Shown: positions 46,591 through 56,607, numbered from the stretch's first letter. The stretch: 64,000 nucleotides of DNA from Sagittula stellata E-37 (GCF_039724765.1 NZ_CP155729.1:4225501-4289500), one strand, 5' to 3'. A program made the numbers and translations. The notes: generated by a model from the letters alone, not told the origin.

Positions 46591-46650
46591 TGACGCGCCA
46601 CACCCGGCAAGACCCGAACATGCCCGAAGACCGGACCCCGGACGCGCCGC

Positions 46651-46676
46651 GGGCGCGGGGCGTAAGCCCCGCGCCC
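46651..46676. terminator. perfect 11-bp hairpin with GTAA loop
   Basis: GGGCGCGGGGC/GCCCCGCGCCC pairs perfectly around GTAA, a GNRA-type tetraloop. It lies downstream of ubiK on the minus strand. No T tract follows, so it is a weak terminator candidate, or the end piece of repeat copy 2, whose relatives also finish in a GGGGC-type hairpin. Confidence 0.5.
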
Positions 46677-46723
46677 GCCCCGTGGCGACCTGCGGCAGCA
46701 GGGCGCAATCCGTCAGCAATCCA

Positions 46724-46969
46724 CTATTTGGAGGCCGTCTCCAGCGCATCCAGCCGTGCCTTCAGCGCCTCGTTCTCCTCACGCGCCTTCTGCGCCATGG
46801 CGCGCACGGCGTCGAATTCCTCGCGGGTCACGAAGTCGCGATCCGCCAGCCAGCGGTCCACCATGCCCTTGAGGGCGGTCTCCGCCTCCTCTTTCGCCCC
46901 CTGCGCCACGCCCATGGCGTTGGTCATAAGTTGGCTCAGATCGTCGAAAACCTTGTTGCGGGTTTGCAT
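46724..46969 (-). CDS. ubiK: ubiquinone biosynthesis accessory factor UbiK (BMFP, DUF526)
   Basis: The 81-residue coiled-coil protein has the BMFP pattern with [20 protein letters not shown] at the start and long alpha-helical repeats ([18 protein letters not shown]) after it. UbiK forms a trimer that helps assemble the ubiquinone hydroxylation/methylation complex. It is divergent from lgt. An upstream Met would extend it by 54 unrelated residues, so the start at 46969 is chosen. Confidence 0.85.
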   Translation of the reverse strand: MQTRNKVFDDLSQLMTNAMGVAQGAKEEAETALKGMVDRWLADRDFVTREEFDAVRAMAQKAREENEALKARLDALETASK

Positions 46970-47066
46970 GATAGTCACTCCGGCGTTGCGTTTCGTACCT
47001 ATATGGACACCAAAGGCCCGACGCTCAAGGTTGACGGCGTCACCGGAGCAGAGGCAAGAGGCATCC

Positions 47067-47975
47067 ATGATAGCAGCCATCCCCTTCCCGAACCTCTCGT
47101 CCGAGGTCTTCTCCGTCTCCGCCTTCGGCATGGAATTCGCGCTGCGCTGGTACGCGCTCGCCTATATCGCGGGCATCCTGATCGGCTGGCGGCTGGCGGT
47201 GACCGCACTGAAACGCGCCCCGCTCTGGCCCGCCGACACGCCGCCGATGACGCCACGCCAGCTCGAAGACCTGCTGACCTGGATCATCCTTGGCGTGATC
47301 ATCGGCGGACGGCTGGGCTTCGTGCTGTTCTACATGCCCGGCTACTACCTGTCCCACCCGCTGGAGATCCCGATGATCTGGCAGGGTGGCATGGCCTTCC
47401 ACGGCGGGCTCCTGGGGGTCATCGCGGCGACGGGGATCTTCTGCGTTCGCAACCGCATCCCCATGCTGCCCACCGCCGACCTGCTCGCACTGGCCACGCC
47501 GCCGGGCCTGCTGCTCGGGCGGCTCGCGAACTTCGTCAACGCCGAGCTCTGGGGCCGTCCCTCCGACGTGCCGTGGGCGGTGATCTTTCCCGGCGACATG
47601 GCCCAGTCATGCGGCCAGCCCATCGGCGCGCTCTGCGCCCGCCACCCCTCGCAACTGTATGAGGCGACGCTCGAAGGTCTTATCCTCGGGCTCGTCCTTC
47701 TGGTGCTGGTCCGGCGCGGCGCGCTGAAGGCACCGGGCGTTGTCGCGGGCGCGTTCTTCACGGGTTACGGCCTTGCCCGTTTCGTGGTCGAGTTCTTCCG
47801 CCAGCCCGACGCGCAGTTCGTCAGCCCCGGCAACCCGACCGGCCTTGCACTGCACATAGATGGCTTCGGCCTGACGATGGGCCAAATCCTGACCCTGCCG
47901 ATGATCCTCGGCGGCCTTGCCCTGATCCTCTGGGCACGGCGCCGCAGGTCCGCGTCCGGCCCCCGCACGGCATGA
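47067..47975 (+). CDS. lgt: prolipoprotein diacylglyceryl transferase
   Basis: The 302-residue inner-membrane enzyme attaches diacylglycerol to the lipobox Cys. The signatures [24 protein letters not shown] and [17 protein letters not shown] are present, with about seven membrane segments. The last bases overlap midA (ATGA). Its substrates here include the MltB-like lipoprotein and the HExxH lipoprotein. Confidence 0.95.
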   Translation: MIAAIPFPNLSSEVFSVSAFGMEFALRWYALAYIAGILIGWRLAVTALKRAPLWPADTPPMTPRQLEDLLTWIILGVIIGGRLGFVLFYMPGYYLSHPLEIPMIWQGGMAFHGGLLGVIAATGIFCVRNRIPMLPTADLLALATPPGLLLGRLANFVNAELWGRPSDVPWAVIFPGDMAQSCGQPIGALCARHPSQLYEATLEGLILGLVLLVLVRRGALKAPGVVAGAFFTGYGLARFVVEFFRQPDAQFVSPGNPTGLALHIDGFGLTMGQILTLPMILGGLALILWARRRRSASGPRTA

Positions 47976-49045
47976 GCGCGCTCAAGGACATCATAACGCG
48001 CCAGATCTCGCGCACGGGGCCGCTCACGCTGGCCGACTACATGGCGCTCTGCCTGTCGCATCCGGAGCACGGCTACTACGCCACCCGCGATCCGCTGGGG
48101 GCGGAGGGCGATTTCACCACGGCGCCGGAAATCTCCCAGATGTTCGGCGAATTGATCGGCCTCGCGCTGGCGCAAAGCTGGATGGACCAGGGTGCGCCCA
48201 CGCGCTTCGTTTTGTCCGAGTTGGGGCCCGGACGCGGCACGCTGATGGCCGACGCCCTGCGCGCCACGACACGCGTGCCCGGCTTCCACGACGCGCTGGA
48301 GCTTCACCTGGTCGAGACCTCGCCCGCCCTGCGCGCCGAACAGGCCGCTCGCCTTCCCGATGCAACCTGGCACGAGTCGGTCGCCTCCCTCCCCGAGGCA
48401 CCGCTGTTCCTGATCGCCAACGAGTTCTTCGACGCGCTGCCGATCCGCCAGTTCCTACGCCATGCTCAGGGCTGGCAGGAGCGGGTGGTCGGCCTCAAGG
48501 ACGGTCAGCCCACGCTTGGCCTGACCGATCCCGCACCTCATGACGCGCTCGACCACAGGCTCGCCGATACCGAACCGGGTCAGATCGTCGAAAACTGCGC
48601 CCCCGCTCAGGCCATCGTGCAGGAGACTGGCCGCCGCATCGCATCTCATGGCGGCACGGCGCTGATCGTCGACTACGGCGACTGGCGGTCCCGGGGCGAC
48701 ACCTTCCAGGCACTCTACCGGCACAAACCCGCCGAGCCCTTCGCCCGCCCCGGCGAGGCCGACCTGACCGCGCATGTCGACTTCGAGGCGCTGGCAAAGG
48801 CGGCGCACCCCGCCGCCCACAGCGCCCTGACCCCGCAAGGCGTCTTTCTCGAACACCTCGGGATCACGGCGCGCGCGCAGGCACTGGCGCGCCGTCTTGG
48901 CGGGGCCGCGCTCGAAAGCCATGTCGCGGCACATCGGCGGTTGACGCACCCCGGGGAAATGGGATCACTATTCAAGGTGCTGGCGCTGTTTCCACACGAT
49001 GCGCCGCCGCCCCCCGGAACCGGTTTGCCTGCCGATCCGTCCTGA
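47972..49045 (+). CDS. MidA/NDUFAF7-family SAM-dependent arginine methyltransferase
   Basis: The 357-residue protein belongs to DUF185, with the SAM-binding [17 protein letters not shown] near residue 85 and [20 protein letters not shown] near 20. [13 protein letters not shown] follows near 160. The eukaryotic relative methylates an arginine in the NDUFS2 subunit of complex I, so a role in complex I assembly is likely. It starts inside the lgt stop codon and is followed 82 bases later by the YfiH-type gene. Confidence 0.87.
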   Translation: MSALKDIITRQISRTGPLTLADYMALCLSHPEHGYYATRDPLGAEGDFTTAPEISQMFGELIGLALAQSWMDQGAPTRFVLSELGPGRGTLMADALRATTRVPGFHDALELHLVETSPALRAEQAARLPDATWHESVASLPEAPLFLIANEFFDALPIRQFLRHAQGWQERVVGLKDGQPTLGLTDPAPHDALDHRLADTEPGQIVENCAPAQAIVQETGRRIASHGGTALIVDYGDWRSRGDTFQALYRHKPAEPFARPGEADLTAHVDFEALAKAAHPAAHSALTPQGVFLEHLGITARAQALARRLGGAALESHVAAHRRLTHPGEMGSLFKVLALFPHDAPPPPGTGLPADPS

Positions 49046-49127
49046 TGTCCGCCGCGCCGAGAACCATGTATCCCGCCCCCGCCGCCCCCTTGTCTATACG
49101 CCCGACGACCCCGGATTGACGCCCGCA

Positions 49128-49883
49128 ATGACGCTCGAGATCATCACCGCCGACAGTCTTTCGCCCTTCCGCCACGGCTTCTTCACCCGAAGGGGCGGTG
49201 CGTCCTCGGGCATCTTCTCCGGGCTGAACTGCGGCCCCGGCTCCTCCGACCAGACCGACATCGTGGCGATCAACCGCGCCCGCGTGGCCGACGCCCTCGG
49301 TGCGGAGGCCGGCGCGCTGGTTACGCTGCATCAGGTGCATTCCGCCGATGCGGTGACTGTCGACGGGCCGCTGGAAGAACCGCGCCCAAAAGCCGACGCG
49401 CTTGTCACCGCGACCGAGGGGATCGTTCTTGCCGTGTTGACCGCAGACTGCCAGCCGGTGCTCTTTGCAGACGCAGACAACGGCGTGGTCGCCGCTGCTC
49501 ACGCGGGCTGGCGCGGGGCGCTGGGGGGCGTGCTGGAGTCCACGATCGAGGCGATGGAAGCGCTCGGCGCGGAACGCGACAGCATCCGGGCCGTGATCGG
49601 GCCGTCCATCAGCCAGGGCGCCTACGAAGTCGGGCCGGAGTTCCTGGACGACTTCATGGCGGAAGACCCCGGCAACACCCGTTTCTTCGCCAACGGCACC
49701 GGCGACCGCATGATGTTCGACCTGCCGGCCTACGGGCTTCACCGCCTGCGCAGCGCCGGGGTGGAGGCGGAGTGGACGCGCCATTGTACCTATGCCGACC
49801 CGGACCGGTTCTATTCCTACCGCCGCGCGACACACGCGGGCGAAGCCGACTACGGCCGATTGATCTCGGCCATCCGGCTCTGA
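49128..49883 (+). CDS. pgeF: YfiH/PgeF-family laccase-domain purine nucleosidase-like protein
   Basis: The 251-residue protein has the metal site of the family: HQVHSADAV (near residue 75), LTADCQPVL (near 115) and AAHAGWRGA (near 130). Homologues hydrolyse purine nucleosides and, in Escherichia coli, edit peptidoglycan precursors with wrong amino acids. The ATG was chosen at the usual family start, TLEIITADSL. It ends the lgt-midA-pgeF operon. Confidence 0.87.
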   Translation: MTLEIITADSLSPFRHGFFTRRGGASSGIFSGLNCGPGSSDQTDIVAINRARVADALGAEAGALVTLHQVHSADAVTVDGPLEEPRPKADALVTATEGIVLAVLTADCQPVLFADADNGVVAAAHAGWRGALGGVLESTIEAMEALGAERDSIRAVIGPSISQGAYEVGPEFLDDFMAEDPGNTRFFANGTGDRMMFDLPAYGLHRLRSAGVEAEWTRHCTYADPDRFYSYRRATHAGEADYGRLISAIRL

Positions 49884-50042
49884 ACAAGGCTGTCCGGCTT
49901 CCCGTTCGGAAACAATGCCAGCCGGTTTCGCGATATTATCCCAACTCGGTCACAAGTCCGCCCCATTTGACCGCGACAGTCTATGTCAGAGAACAGGCGG
50001 ACAAGCCGCCCGACAGAGCAGTCAGCGAGAAGAGCCGGGATC

Positions 50043-50186
50043 ATGAAACAACGTCGCTTCATCAAGTCGATCATCGAAACCGCCAAGGCAAACGAGGGCA
50101 CGCGCATGCCGTGGGAACGCGGCGCCCCACGTGCCGCGATGATCGCAAACCGCAAGTCCGCGGAACCGACCCTGAAGCGCGCCTGA
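50043..50186 (+). CDS. short conserved basic protein (47 aa)
   Basis: The 47-residue product MKQRRFIKSIIETAKANEGT continues as RMPWERGAPRAAMIANRKSA and is strongly basic. I recall near-identical small proteins in other Rhodobacteraceae, so it is probably real and not a shadow, although the function is unknown. It is followed by a terminator, which supports a separate transcript. It is easy to miss because of its size. Confidence 0.68.
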   Translation: MKQRRFIKSIIETAKANEGTRMPWERGAPRAAMIANRKSAEPTLKRA

Positions 50187-50575
50187 GCCACGCGGAGGGG
50201 CACGCGCCCGGGGCGCGCACGGATGTAGGTCAGTTCGGAACAGGGCGGGGATTTCCCCGCCCTTTCCGCGTTCCGGGGGGCCGTGACACGGCGCGGACCC
50301 GTTCCATGACTCCGGGCAGGCAACCCCCACACGATTCGGAGCCGCGCCATTCGGAGCCACATCGGGCCATTTGTGGCAAAACCGTTCGCCCCGCGCCAAC
50401 AATCCTCACCTCACCGAAGGATTGGAAACGCTTTGGGCGGGAAGAGCCCACTATCTTTGACCGGCTGGATGAAATCGGGTTTATCTGCTCCAGCGAAGAC
50501 GCGAAACCTGACGTCCTTCTGTCGTTGTTGGTGGGGGCCAACACGGTTGTGACCGACCTTTTAAGGGGTGATCAC
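50187..50575. other. 389-base gap before the second Hint gene
   Basis: It contains the terminator at 50242-50265 and then no recognisable gene. The end (about 50550-50570) holds the TTAAGGGGTG ribosome site for the Hint gene, and the promoter must be upstream of it. Confidence 0.4.
50242..50265 (+). terminator. terminator after the 47-aa protein
   Basis: A perfect 9-bp stem (AGGGCGGGG/CCCCGCCCT) with an ATTT loop is followed by TT and then CCGCG. It lies 55 bases after the stop codon. Confidence 0.65.
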
Positions 50576-51361
50576 ATGTCCAGTCTCCACCGCGGGTTTT
50601 CTCCCGCAACCTACGCCGGCACAGCCACAATCTATCCGGGCCACGACGCGGATGCGCGGCCCCGCCGCACAGGCGCTCTTATGCGCAAGTTCGAGGTCGC
50701 CGTGTTGCGGCCCGATCTGACGGTCGATTTCACCCAGCACGTCGCCCCTGCGACCCCTTTCTTCGAGGAATGCGCCTCGGCCTTTGCACGCGGCACGCTG
50801 ATCGACACCGTGCGCGGACCCGTCGCGATCGAGGACCTCGTGCCCGGCGACTACATCCAGACCGCGCTTGGCGCCGAACCCATCACCTGGATCGGCTCCA
50901 CCACCTACGTGCCGGGGCGCCGCACGGAGGACACCTCGCTCACGCACCTGACACGCGTGACCGCCGACGCCATGGGGTTCGGCAACCCACCGATGGACCT
51001 GCTGTTCGGGCCGGCGGCGCGCATGGTCGTGCGCCACGCTCGGCTGAAGACCCTTCTAGGGCAGGCCGCCGTGCTCGCCCGTGTCGAGGAATACACGGAC
51101 GGCGACCGCTTCCTGCAGATCAGCCCCGCGGGCACGGTGCAGCTTTATCACCTAATGGTCCGGCGCCACACGACGCTCAAGGTCGGCGGTGTGGAGGTCG
51201 AGACATTCCACCCCGGCAATTCCGCCAGCCAGCAGCTTGGCGAAAAGACCCGTGCGCTGTTCATGTCAATGTTCCCGAACTTCGAGACGCTCGGAGACTT
51301 CGGGGAAACCTGCGCGACGCGCACCGCCCGAGAGGTCATCGAGGGGCTGATCAACACCTGA
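50576..51361 (+). CDS. Hint-domain protein
   Basis: The 261-residue protein consists mainly of a Hint domain: FARGTLIDTVRGPVAIEDLV (near residue 70), then VPGDYIQTALG and the later block SLTHLTRVTADAMGFG. The first Cys of the hedgehog/intein fold is present (EECASAFARG), but the residue before the repeat is Ala where an intein would splice. Proteins of this kind in roseobacters are thought to be secreted or self-processing; unlike the one at 2531-5665 it has no RTX repeats. The start is supported by AAGGGGTG. Confidence 0.78.
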   Translation: MSSLHRGFSPATYAGTATIYPGHDADARPRRTGALMRKFEVAVLRPDLTVDFTQHVAPATPFFEECASAFARGTLIDTVRGPVAIEDLVPGDYIQTALGAEPITWIGSTTYVPGRRTEDTSLTHLTRVTADAMGFGNPPMDLLFGPAARMVVRHARLKTLLGQAAVLARVEEYTDGDRFLQISPAGTVQLYHLMVRRHTTLKVGGVEVETFHPGNSASQQLGEKTRALFMSMFPNFETLGDFGETCATRTAREVIEGLINT

Positions 51362-51400
51362 CCGAGCCGAGCGTTGCGCCCGGTCCGCCCCGAAGGGCAG

Positions 51401-51463
51401 GCGGCGCATAGCCCCGCCCTACGAACCGTCGAGACATCCTGCAGGGTGGGGCTTTGCGCCACC
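51401..51463. repeat. paired inverted copies of the second repeat family
   Basis: The 22-base unit at 51401-51422 and the variant at 51441-51463 are roughly inverted relative to each other, forming an imperfect hairpin between the convergent Hint and Lrp genes. An extra CAGGGTGG/CCACCCTG stem lies at 51442-51466. They may serve as a bidirectional terminator. Confidence 0.55.
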
Positions 51464-51477
51464 CTGTACGACCTGTG

Positions 51478-51978
51478 TCAGGCAGTGCGGCTCAGCCGCT
51501 CTTCCAGCACGTCGAACGGTACACCCGGCTCGTCCTTAGCGCCCCGGATCACCAGCGAAGTCTTCACGCTGGCCACGTTCGGCGCCGTCAGCAGGTCGCC
51601 GGTCAGGAAACTCTGAAAGGTCGACAGGTCCGGCGCCACGCACTTCAGGATGAAGTCCACCTCGCCGTTCAGCATGTGGCACTCCCGCACCAGCGGCCAG
51701 TCGCGGCACCGCGCCTCGAAAGCCGAAAGGTCGGACTCCGCCTGGCTTTGCAACCCGACCATAACGAACACCTGCACCTCGAACCCCAGTGCCCGGGCGT
51801 CCACGTCCGCGTGGTAGCCCTGTATGTAGCCCTGCTCTTCCAGAACACGCACCCTGCGCAGGCAGGGCGGCGCGGAAATACCCACGCGCCGCGCCAGCTC
51901 TACGTTCGTCATGCGCCCATCCGTTTGCAGTTCGGACAGAATCTTGCGATCAATAGGATCAAGCCGATGCGTCGGCAT
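51478..51978 (-). CDS. Lrp/AsnC-family transcriptional regulator
   Basis: The 166-residue regulator has a winged helix ([17 protein letters not shown], then [20 protein letters not shown]) and a C-terminal RAM ligand-binding domain ([19 protein letters not shown]). The start at 51978 has a GGGGAAG ribosome site; an upstream Met adds unrelated residues. It is divergent from trxB, so it may control it or respond to amino acids. Confidence 0.9.
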   Translation of the reverse strand: MPTHRLDPIDRKILSELQTDGRMTNVELARRVGISAPPCLRRVRVLEEQGYIQGYHADVDARALGFEVQVFVMVGLQSQAESDLSAFEARCRDWPLVRECHMLNGEVDFILKCVAPDLSTFQSFLTGDLLTAPNVASVKTSLVIRGAKDEPGVPFDVLEERLSRTA

Positions 51979-52149
51979 GCATCTTCCCCTGCCAGTTTTC
52001 GCGTTTGTTATACCAGCCCCCGTGCTGCGCGCAATAATATTTCGCAAAAGCGCAATATTCTTAACCCATGTTCGCTCAATCCTGACGCATTGCACCTGTC
52101 GCCCCGGTCACTATATGCAAGGCCCATCCTGAACGTATGGAGCGGCCCC

Positions 52150-53163
52150 ATGGCAGAGACGTCCCAAACCCGCCACACCAAGGTCCTGATCATCGGCTCC
52201 GGCCCGGCCGGATACACCGCCGGTGTCTATGCCTCCCGCGCCATGCTTGAGCCGATCCTCGTGCAGGGGCTGGAACCCGGCGGTCAGTTGACCACCACCA
52301 CCGAGGTCGAGAACTGGCCCGGCAACACCGAGATCCAGGGCCCAGACCTGATGGTCAACATGGAAGCGCACGCACGCGCCATGGGCACCGAGATCATCGG
52401 CGACATCATCACGAAAATCGACTTCGACGTCCGTCCCTTCGTGGCACACGGCGACAGCGGCAAGACCTACACCGCCGACAGCATCATCCTGGCCACCGGC
52501 GCTCGGGCGAAGTGGCTGGGGATGCCCTCCGAAGAGGCGTTCAAGGGCTTCGGCGTCTCGGCCTGCGCGACCTGTGACGGCTTTTTCTACCGCGGGCAGG
52601 AAATCGTGGTGATCGGCGGCGGCAACACCGCGGTCGAAGAGGCCCTGTTCCTGACCAACTTCGCCTCCAAGGTCACGTTGATCCACCGCCGCGACGAACT
52701 GCGCGCCGAAAAGATCCTGCAGGACCGCCTGCTGAAGAACCCGAAGATCCACCCGCTCTGGTTCCATCAGCTCGAAGAGGTCATGGGCACCGACATGCCC
52801 AAGGGCGTCACCGGCGTGAAGGTGAAGAACGTGAACACCGGCGAAATCTCCGAAATTCCCTGCGCCGGCGTTTTCGTCGCCATTGGCCACGCGCCGGCAT
52901 CCGAGCTGGTGAAGGACGTGCTGGAAACGCACATGGGCGGCTACGTGAAGACCAAACCCGACAGCACCGAGACCTCGATCCCCGGCGTTTTCGCTGCGGG
53001 CGACCTGACCGACCACAAGTACCGTCAGGCGGTGACGTCGGCCGGAATGGGCTGCATGGCCGCGCTGGAGGCCGAGCGTTGGCTGTCCGAGCAGGACCTC
53101 GACGAGGGCAAGGACACGGTCGAACCGATGGGTTATGGCGTGCCGGTCGAAGCGGGACACTGA
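52150..53163 (+). CDS. trxB: thioredoxin-disulfide reductase
   Basis: The 337-residue flavoenzyme reduces thioredoxin with NADPH. It has the FAD-binding [18 protein letters not shown], the redox-active [12 protein letters not shown] and the NADPH-binding [34 protein letters not shown] is near the end. It overlaps the rraB-like gene by 1 base (TGATG). Confidence 0.95.
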   Translation: MAETSQTRHTKVLIIGSGPAGYTAGVYASRAMLEPILVQGLEPGGQLTTTTEVENWPGNTEIQGPDLMVNMEAHARAMGTEIIGDIITKIDFDVRPFVAHGDSGKTYTADSIILATGARAKWLGMPSEEAFKGFGVSACATCDGFFYRGQEIVVIGGGNTAVEEALFLTNFASKVTLIHRRDELRAEKILQDRLLKNPKIHPLWFHQLEEVMGTDMPKGVTGVKVKNVNTGEISEIPCAGVFVAIGHAPASELVKDVLETHMGGYVKTKPDSTETSIPGVFAAGDLTDHKYRQAVTSAGMGCMAALEAERWLSEQDLDEGKDTVEPMGYGVPVEAGH

Positions 53164-53501
53164 TGAGCCACGACTTCGCCGCCCAGCGGGCCGAGACCCG
53201 GGCCACCTATGCCGAACTGCGCGACGGCCCGGGCCTGCCGGAATTCACCGACGTGGACTACTTCCTGGTCCCCGAGGCCAATGCGGACTGGCGCCCATTG
53301 GCCGAGGCGCTATCGAACGAAGGTTTCGAGTGCGACTGGGTTGAGGACGACGAGGAAGGCCGCTACCTCGTCGCCACCCTGCCCGACCAGATGATCTCGG
53401 CCGACGGCATCTGGCTGGGCGAGGAAGTGGCCACGCGCATCGCACTGGACCACGGCTTCACCCCCGATGGCTGGGGCCTCATGGGGGACGGCGAAGACTG
53501 A
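53163..53501 (+). CDS. RraB-family ribonuclease E inhibitor-like protein
   Basis: The 112-residue acidic protein contains DVDYFLVPEANADWRPLAEAL and GYEC/GFECDWVED-type stretches typical of the RraB family. In E. coli RraB binds RNase E and remodels the degradosome. Here it is translated with trxB. The family assignment is good; whether it regulates RNase E in this host is unknown. Confidence 0.78.
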   Translation: MSHDFAAQRAETRATYAELRDGPGLPEFTDVDYFLVPEANADWRPLAEALSNEGFECDWVEDDEEGRYLVATLPDQMISADGIWLGEEVATRIALDHGFTPDGWGLMGDGED

Positions 53502-53593
53502 AGGCACGCGTGTGCCGCACTGTCGCTTGACCGTCATCCGCCCCGGTTAACCACGCCCCGCAAGGCGGGACCGGAGAAAGAAGGATACAGGGC

Positions 53594-54145
53594 ATGCGCT
53601 GGCGCGGCGTCAATCACATCGAGCTTTCCGTCCTCGACTACGAGACCTCCGTGGATTTCTACGACAAGCTGTTCGGCTGGTTGGGCTACAAGAGCTTCTG
53701 GACGATGGATGTCGGCTACCGCTCCACCTATTACATGGCGCGGTTTCCGGCGCCGCATTCCTACATCGGCATCCAGCCCGCGCAATCGGGCGGCAAGCTG
53801 GACCACGCCGCCCGCGCCACGGGCCTGCACCACATAGCGCTCTGGGCCAGGAACCGGCGCGAGATCGACGATTTTCACCGCGATTTCCTTGTCCCCAACG
53901 CCATACCGGTGACCGAGACGCCCGCCGAATACGCAATCTATGCGCCCGGCTACTACGGCGTTTTCTTCGACGATCCGATCAACGGGTTCCACTGGGAACT
54001 GGCGCATATCCCCGTGGTCGTCGGCCTCGGGATGGTGCGCAGGTTCAAGGCCGCCTGGAAGGACGCCGCCCGCGCCCATCCGGAATGGCCGGGCGATGGC
54101 ATGTCTCAGGCCATGCGCGCCCTCCCCGGACGCGGAGACAACTGA
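53594..54145 (+). CDS. VOC-family glyoxalase/dioxygenase-like protein
   Basis: The 183-residue protein has two beta-alpha-beta-beta-beta modules. VNHIELSVLDYETSVDFYDK opens the first, and GLHHIALWARNRREIDDF opens the second. The metal ligands (His at 8, His near 78, Glu in FHWELAHI) are in place. VOC enzymes include glyoxalases, fosfomycin resistance proteins and ring-cleavage dioxygenases; the substrate is not evident. Confidence 0.8.
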   Translation: MRWRGVNHIELSVLDYETSVDFYDKLFGWLGYKSFWTMDVGYRSTYYMARFPAPHSYIGIQPAQSGGKLDHAARATGLHHIALWARNRREIDDFHRDFLVPNAIPVTETPAEYAIYAPGYYGVFFDDPINGFHWELAHIPVVVGLGMVRRFKAAWKDAARAHPEWPGDGMSQAMRALPGRGDN

Positions 54146-54290
54146 GGCGAAAGCCCAATAACGTGGCTTATCGGCCACGCCACTCCCCGAGCATAGGCGA
54201 AAAACCTCCCACGGCGGCATTTGGGGTTTGCTGCAGGTGCGAAATGGTGCGATGCGTTCAGCACTGAACACACTTTGAGTCGCCGCTTTC

Positions 54291-56369
54291 ATGCCCTCGC
54301 TTTCTGCCTCTTCGACGCTTAGGGAAGACGATCAGCTCTTCCGTCTGCTGCGGCAGCTCGAACAGGCACCGGAGGCCTCGCAACGGGTCACGGCAGAAGC
54401 GCTCGGCGTATCTCTCGGCACGCTGAACAGCCAGCTCAGGGCGGCCCAGAACGCGGGCCTGATCGTGGTCAGCAACCGGCCCGGGCCGGATCGGCGCCAG
54501 CGCTTCGCCTATGCGCTGACACCCGAGGGCACGTCGGTCAAGAACCGGCTGATCGACGCCTTCCTCGCACGGAAATTCACCGAATACGCGGCGCTGTACG
54601 CCGAGCTCACCGGCTCTGCCAGCGACTTCGTCCCCATCAAATACAGGAGCAATCTGATGCAATCCAACCTTGCCCCCATCCCGGAGCTCTACGTCTCCTA
54701 CGAGAGTTCCCTGAAGCTGAAGACCGAAGCGGCCGAACTGACCTCGCACGATCTGACGCCCCGCCAGGTCTGCGACCTCGAACTGCTGATGAACGGCGGT
54801 TTCTACCCGCTCAAAGGCTTCCTGGGCGAGGACGACTACAACGGCGTCGTCGAGAACATGCGCATGGCCGACGGCCAGCTCTGGCCGATGCCGATCACAC
54901 TGGACGTGTCAGAAGACTTTGCCGCCAAGGTCGAGGAAGGCCAGGACATCGCGCTGCGTGACCAGGAGGGCGTGATCCTCGCCACCATGACGGTCACCGA
55001 CAAGTACATCCCGAACAAGGCGAAAGAGGCCGAGAACGTCTTTGGCGCAGACGACCTCGCCCACCCGGCGGTCAACTACCTGCACAACACCGCCGGCAAG
55101 GTCTACCTCGGCGGTCCGGTGACCGGCATCCAGCAGCCGGTGCACTACGACTTCCGCGCCCGTCGCGACACGCCGAACGAGCTGCGCTCCTACTTCCGCA
55201 AGCTCGGCTGGCGCAAGATCGTCGCGTTCCAGACCCGCAACCCGCTGCACCGCGCCCACCAGGAACTGACCTTCCGCGCCGCCAAGGAAGCGCAGGCCAA
55301 CCTGCTGATCCACCCGGTCGTCGGCCTGACCAAGCCGGGCGACGTGGACCACTTCACCCGCGTGCGTTGCTACGAGGCGGTTCTGGACAAGTACCCGGCC
55401 TCCACCACCACCATGTCGCTGCTGAACCTCGCCATGCGCATGGCCGGTCCGCGCGAAGCCGTCTGGCACGGCCTGATCCGCAAGAACCACGGCTGCACGC
55501 ACATGATCGTCGGCCGCGACCACGCCGGCCCGGGCAAGAACTCTGCAGGTGAGGACTTCTACGGCCCCTACGACGCACAAGAGCTGTTCCGCACGCATCA
55601 GGCGGAAATCGGCTGCGAAATGGTCGACTTCAAGCACATGGTCTACGTGCAGGAACGCGCCCAGTACGAGCCCGCCGACGAGATCGAGGACAAGGACAAC
55701 GTCACCATCCTCAACATCTCGGGCACCGAACTGCGCCGCCGTCTGGCCGAGGGCCTGGAGATCCCGGAATGGTTCTCCTTCCCCGAGGTTGTGAAGGAAC
55801 TGCGCCGCACGAAGCCGCCGCGCTCCAAGCAGGGCTTCACCGTGTTCTTCACCGGCTTCTCCGGCTCCGGCAAATCGACCATCGCCAACGCGCTCATGGT
55901 CAAGCTGATGGAGATGGGCGGCCGTCCGGTGACGCTGCTCGACGGTGACGTCGTGCGCAAGCACCTGTCGTCCGAACTGGGCTTCTCGAAAGAGCACCGC
56001 GACATCAACATCAAGCGGATCGGCTACGTCGCGTCCGAGATCACCAAGAACGGCGGCATCGCGATCTGCGCGCCCATCGCGCCCTACACCGCGACCCGCC
56101 GCGCCGTCCGCGAGATGATCGAGGAATACGGCGCCTTCTGCGAAGTGCACGTCGCGACCTCGATCGAGGAATGCGAAAAGCGTGACCGCAAGGGTCTCTA
56201 CAAGTTGGCGCGCGAAGGCAAGATCAAGGAGTTCACCGGCATCTCCGACCCCTACGAAGAGCCGCAGACCCCCGAACTGCGCGTCGAGACCGAGAATGTC
56301 GAAGTCGACAACTGCGCGCACCAGGTCATCCTGAAGCTGGAATCGATGGGCCTGATCGCGGGTTCCTGA
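54291..56369 (+). CDS. bifunctional sulfate adenylyltransferase/APS kinase with in-frame MarR-type N-terminal domain
   Basis: Residues 123-692 form a normal-length Sat-CysC enzyme (570 aa). Sulfurylase has QTRNPLHRAHQEL and VGRDHAGPG. The kinase has GFSGSGKST (about residue 520) and DGDVVRKHLSSELGFS. It makes APS and then PAPS for sulfate assimilation. Ahead of it, in the same frame with no stop, lie 122 residues of a winged helix (REDDQLFRLLRQLEQ, then EALGVSLGTLNSQLR) like MarR-type EPS-associated regulators. An internal ATG at 54657 has a strong CAGGAG ribosome site and would give the enzyme alone. Thus either a true fusion or a regulator read in frame with sat. The first start is less certain. 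Confidence 0.85.
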   Translation: MPSLSASSTLREDDQLFRLLRQLEQAPEASQRVTAEALGVSLGTLNSQLRAAQNAGLIVVSNRPGPDRRQRFAYALTPEGTSVKNRLIDAFLARKFTEYAALYAELTGSASDFVPIKYRSNLMQSNLAPIPELYVSYESSLKLKTEAAELTSHDLTPRQVCDLELLMNGGFYPLKGFLGEDDYNGVVENMRMADGQLWPMPITLDVSEDFAAKVEEGQDIALRDQEGVILATMTVTDKYIPNKAKEAENVFGADDLAHPAVNYLHNTAGKVYLGGPVTGIQQPVHYDFRARRDTPNELRSYFRKLGWRKIVAFQTRNPLHRAHQELTFRAAKEAQANLLIHPVVGLTKPGDVDHFTRVRCYEAVLDKYPASTTTMSLLNLAMRMAGPREAVWHGLIRKNHGCTHMIVGRDHAGPGKNSAGEDFYGPYDAQELFRTHQAEIGCEMVDFKHMVYVQERAQYEPADEIEDKDNVTILNISGTELRRRLAEGLEIPEWFSFPEVVKELRRTKPPRSKQGFTVFFTGFSGSGKSTIANALMVKLMEMGGRPVTLLDGDVVRKHLSSELGFSKEHRDINIKRIGYVASEITKNGGIAICAPIAPYTATRRAVREMIEEYGAFCEVHVATSIEECEKRDRKGLYKLAREGKIKEFTGISDPYEEPQTPELRVETENVEVDNCAHQVILKLESMGLIAGS

Positions 56370-56394
56370 TCCGCAACGTCCAGACCGAACGCGG

Positions 56395-56420
56395 AAGCCC
56401 GGGGCACGTCCCCGGCCTTT
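56395..56420 (+). terminator. terminator after sat-cysC
   Basis: A 10-bp stem with one mismatch (AAGCCCGGGG against CCCCGGCCTT) surrounds the loop CACGT and is followed by T. It lies 26 bases after the stop codon. Confidence 0.5.
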
Positions 56421-56607
56421 CCACATCTGGCGCTCCCGCCCGAGGTGGCACAAAAACTTGTGGCCGCCGCATCACGCCTCTCGGGAATCTATGCGCCAGG
56501 CGCAAACCGGATATGCGTTTACGTTGCATTTACCGTCGGGACGGATATTCTTCTGGAAGGCCTGCAACCACCGGCACCGCCGGCTCGCACGTGTTCCGGG
56601 GATCGAA

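Noticed and set aside
44946..47975. 1009-codon plus-strand frame running over xylB into lgt
   Set aside because: Only its last 302 codons (lgt) are real; the first two thirds are the antisense of xylB and intergenic DNA. The lgt start is the ATG at 47067.
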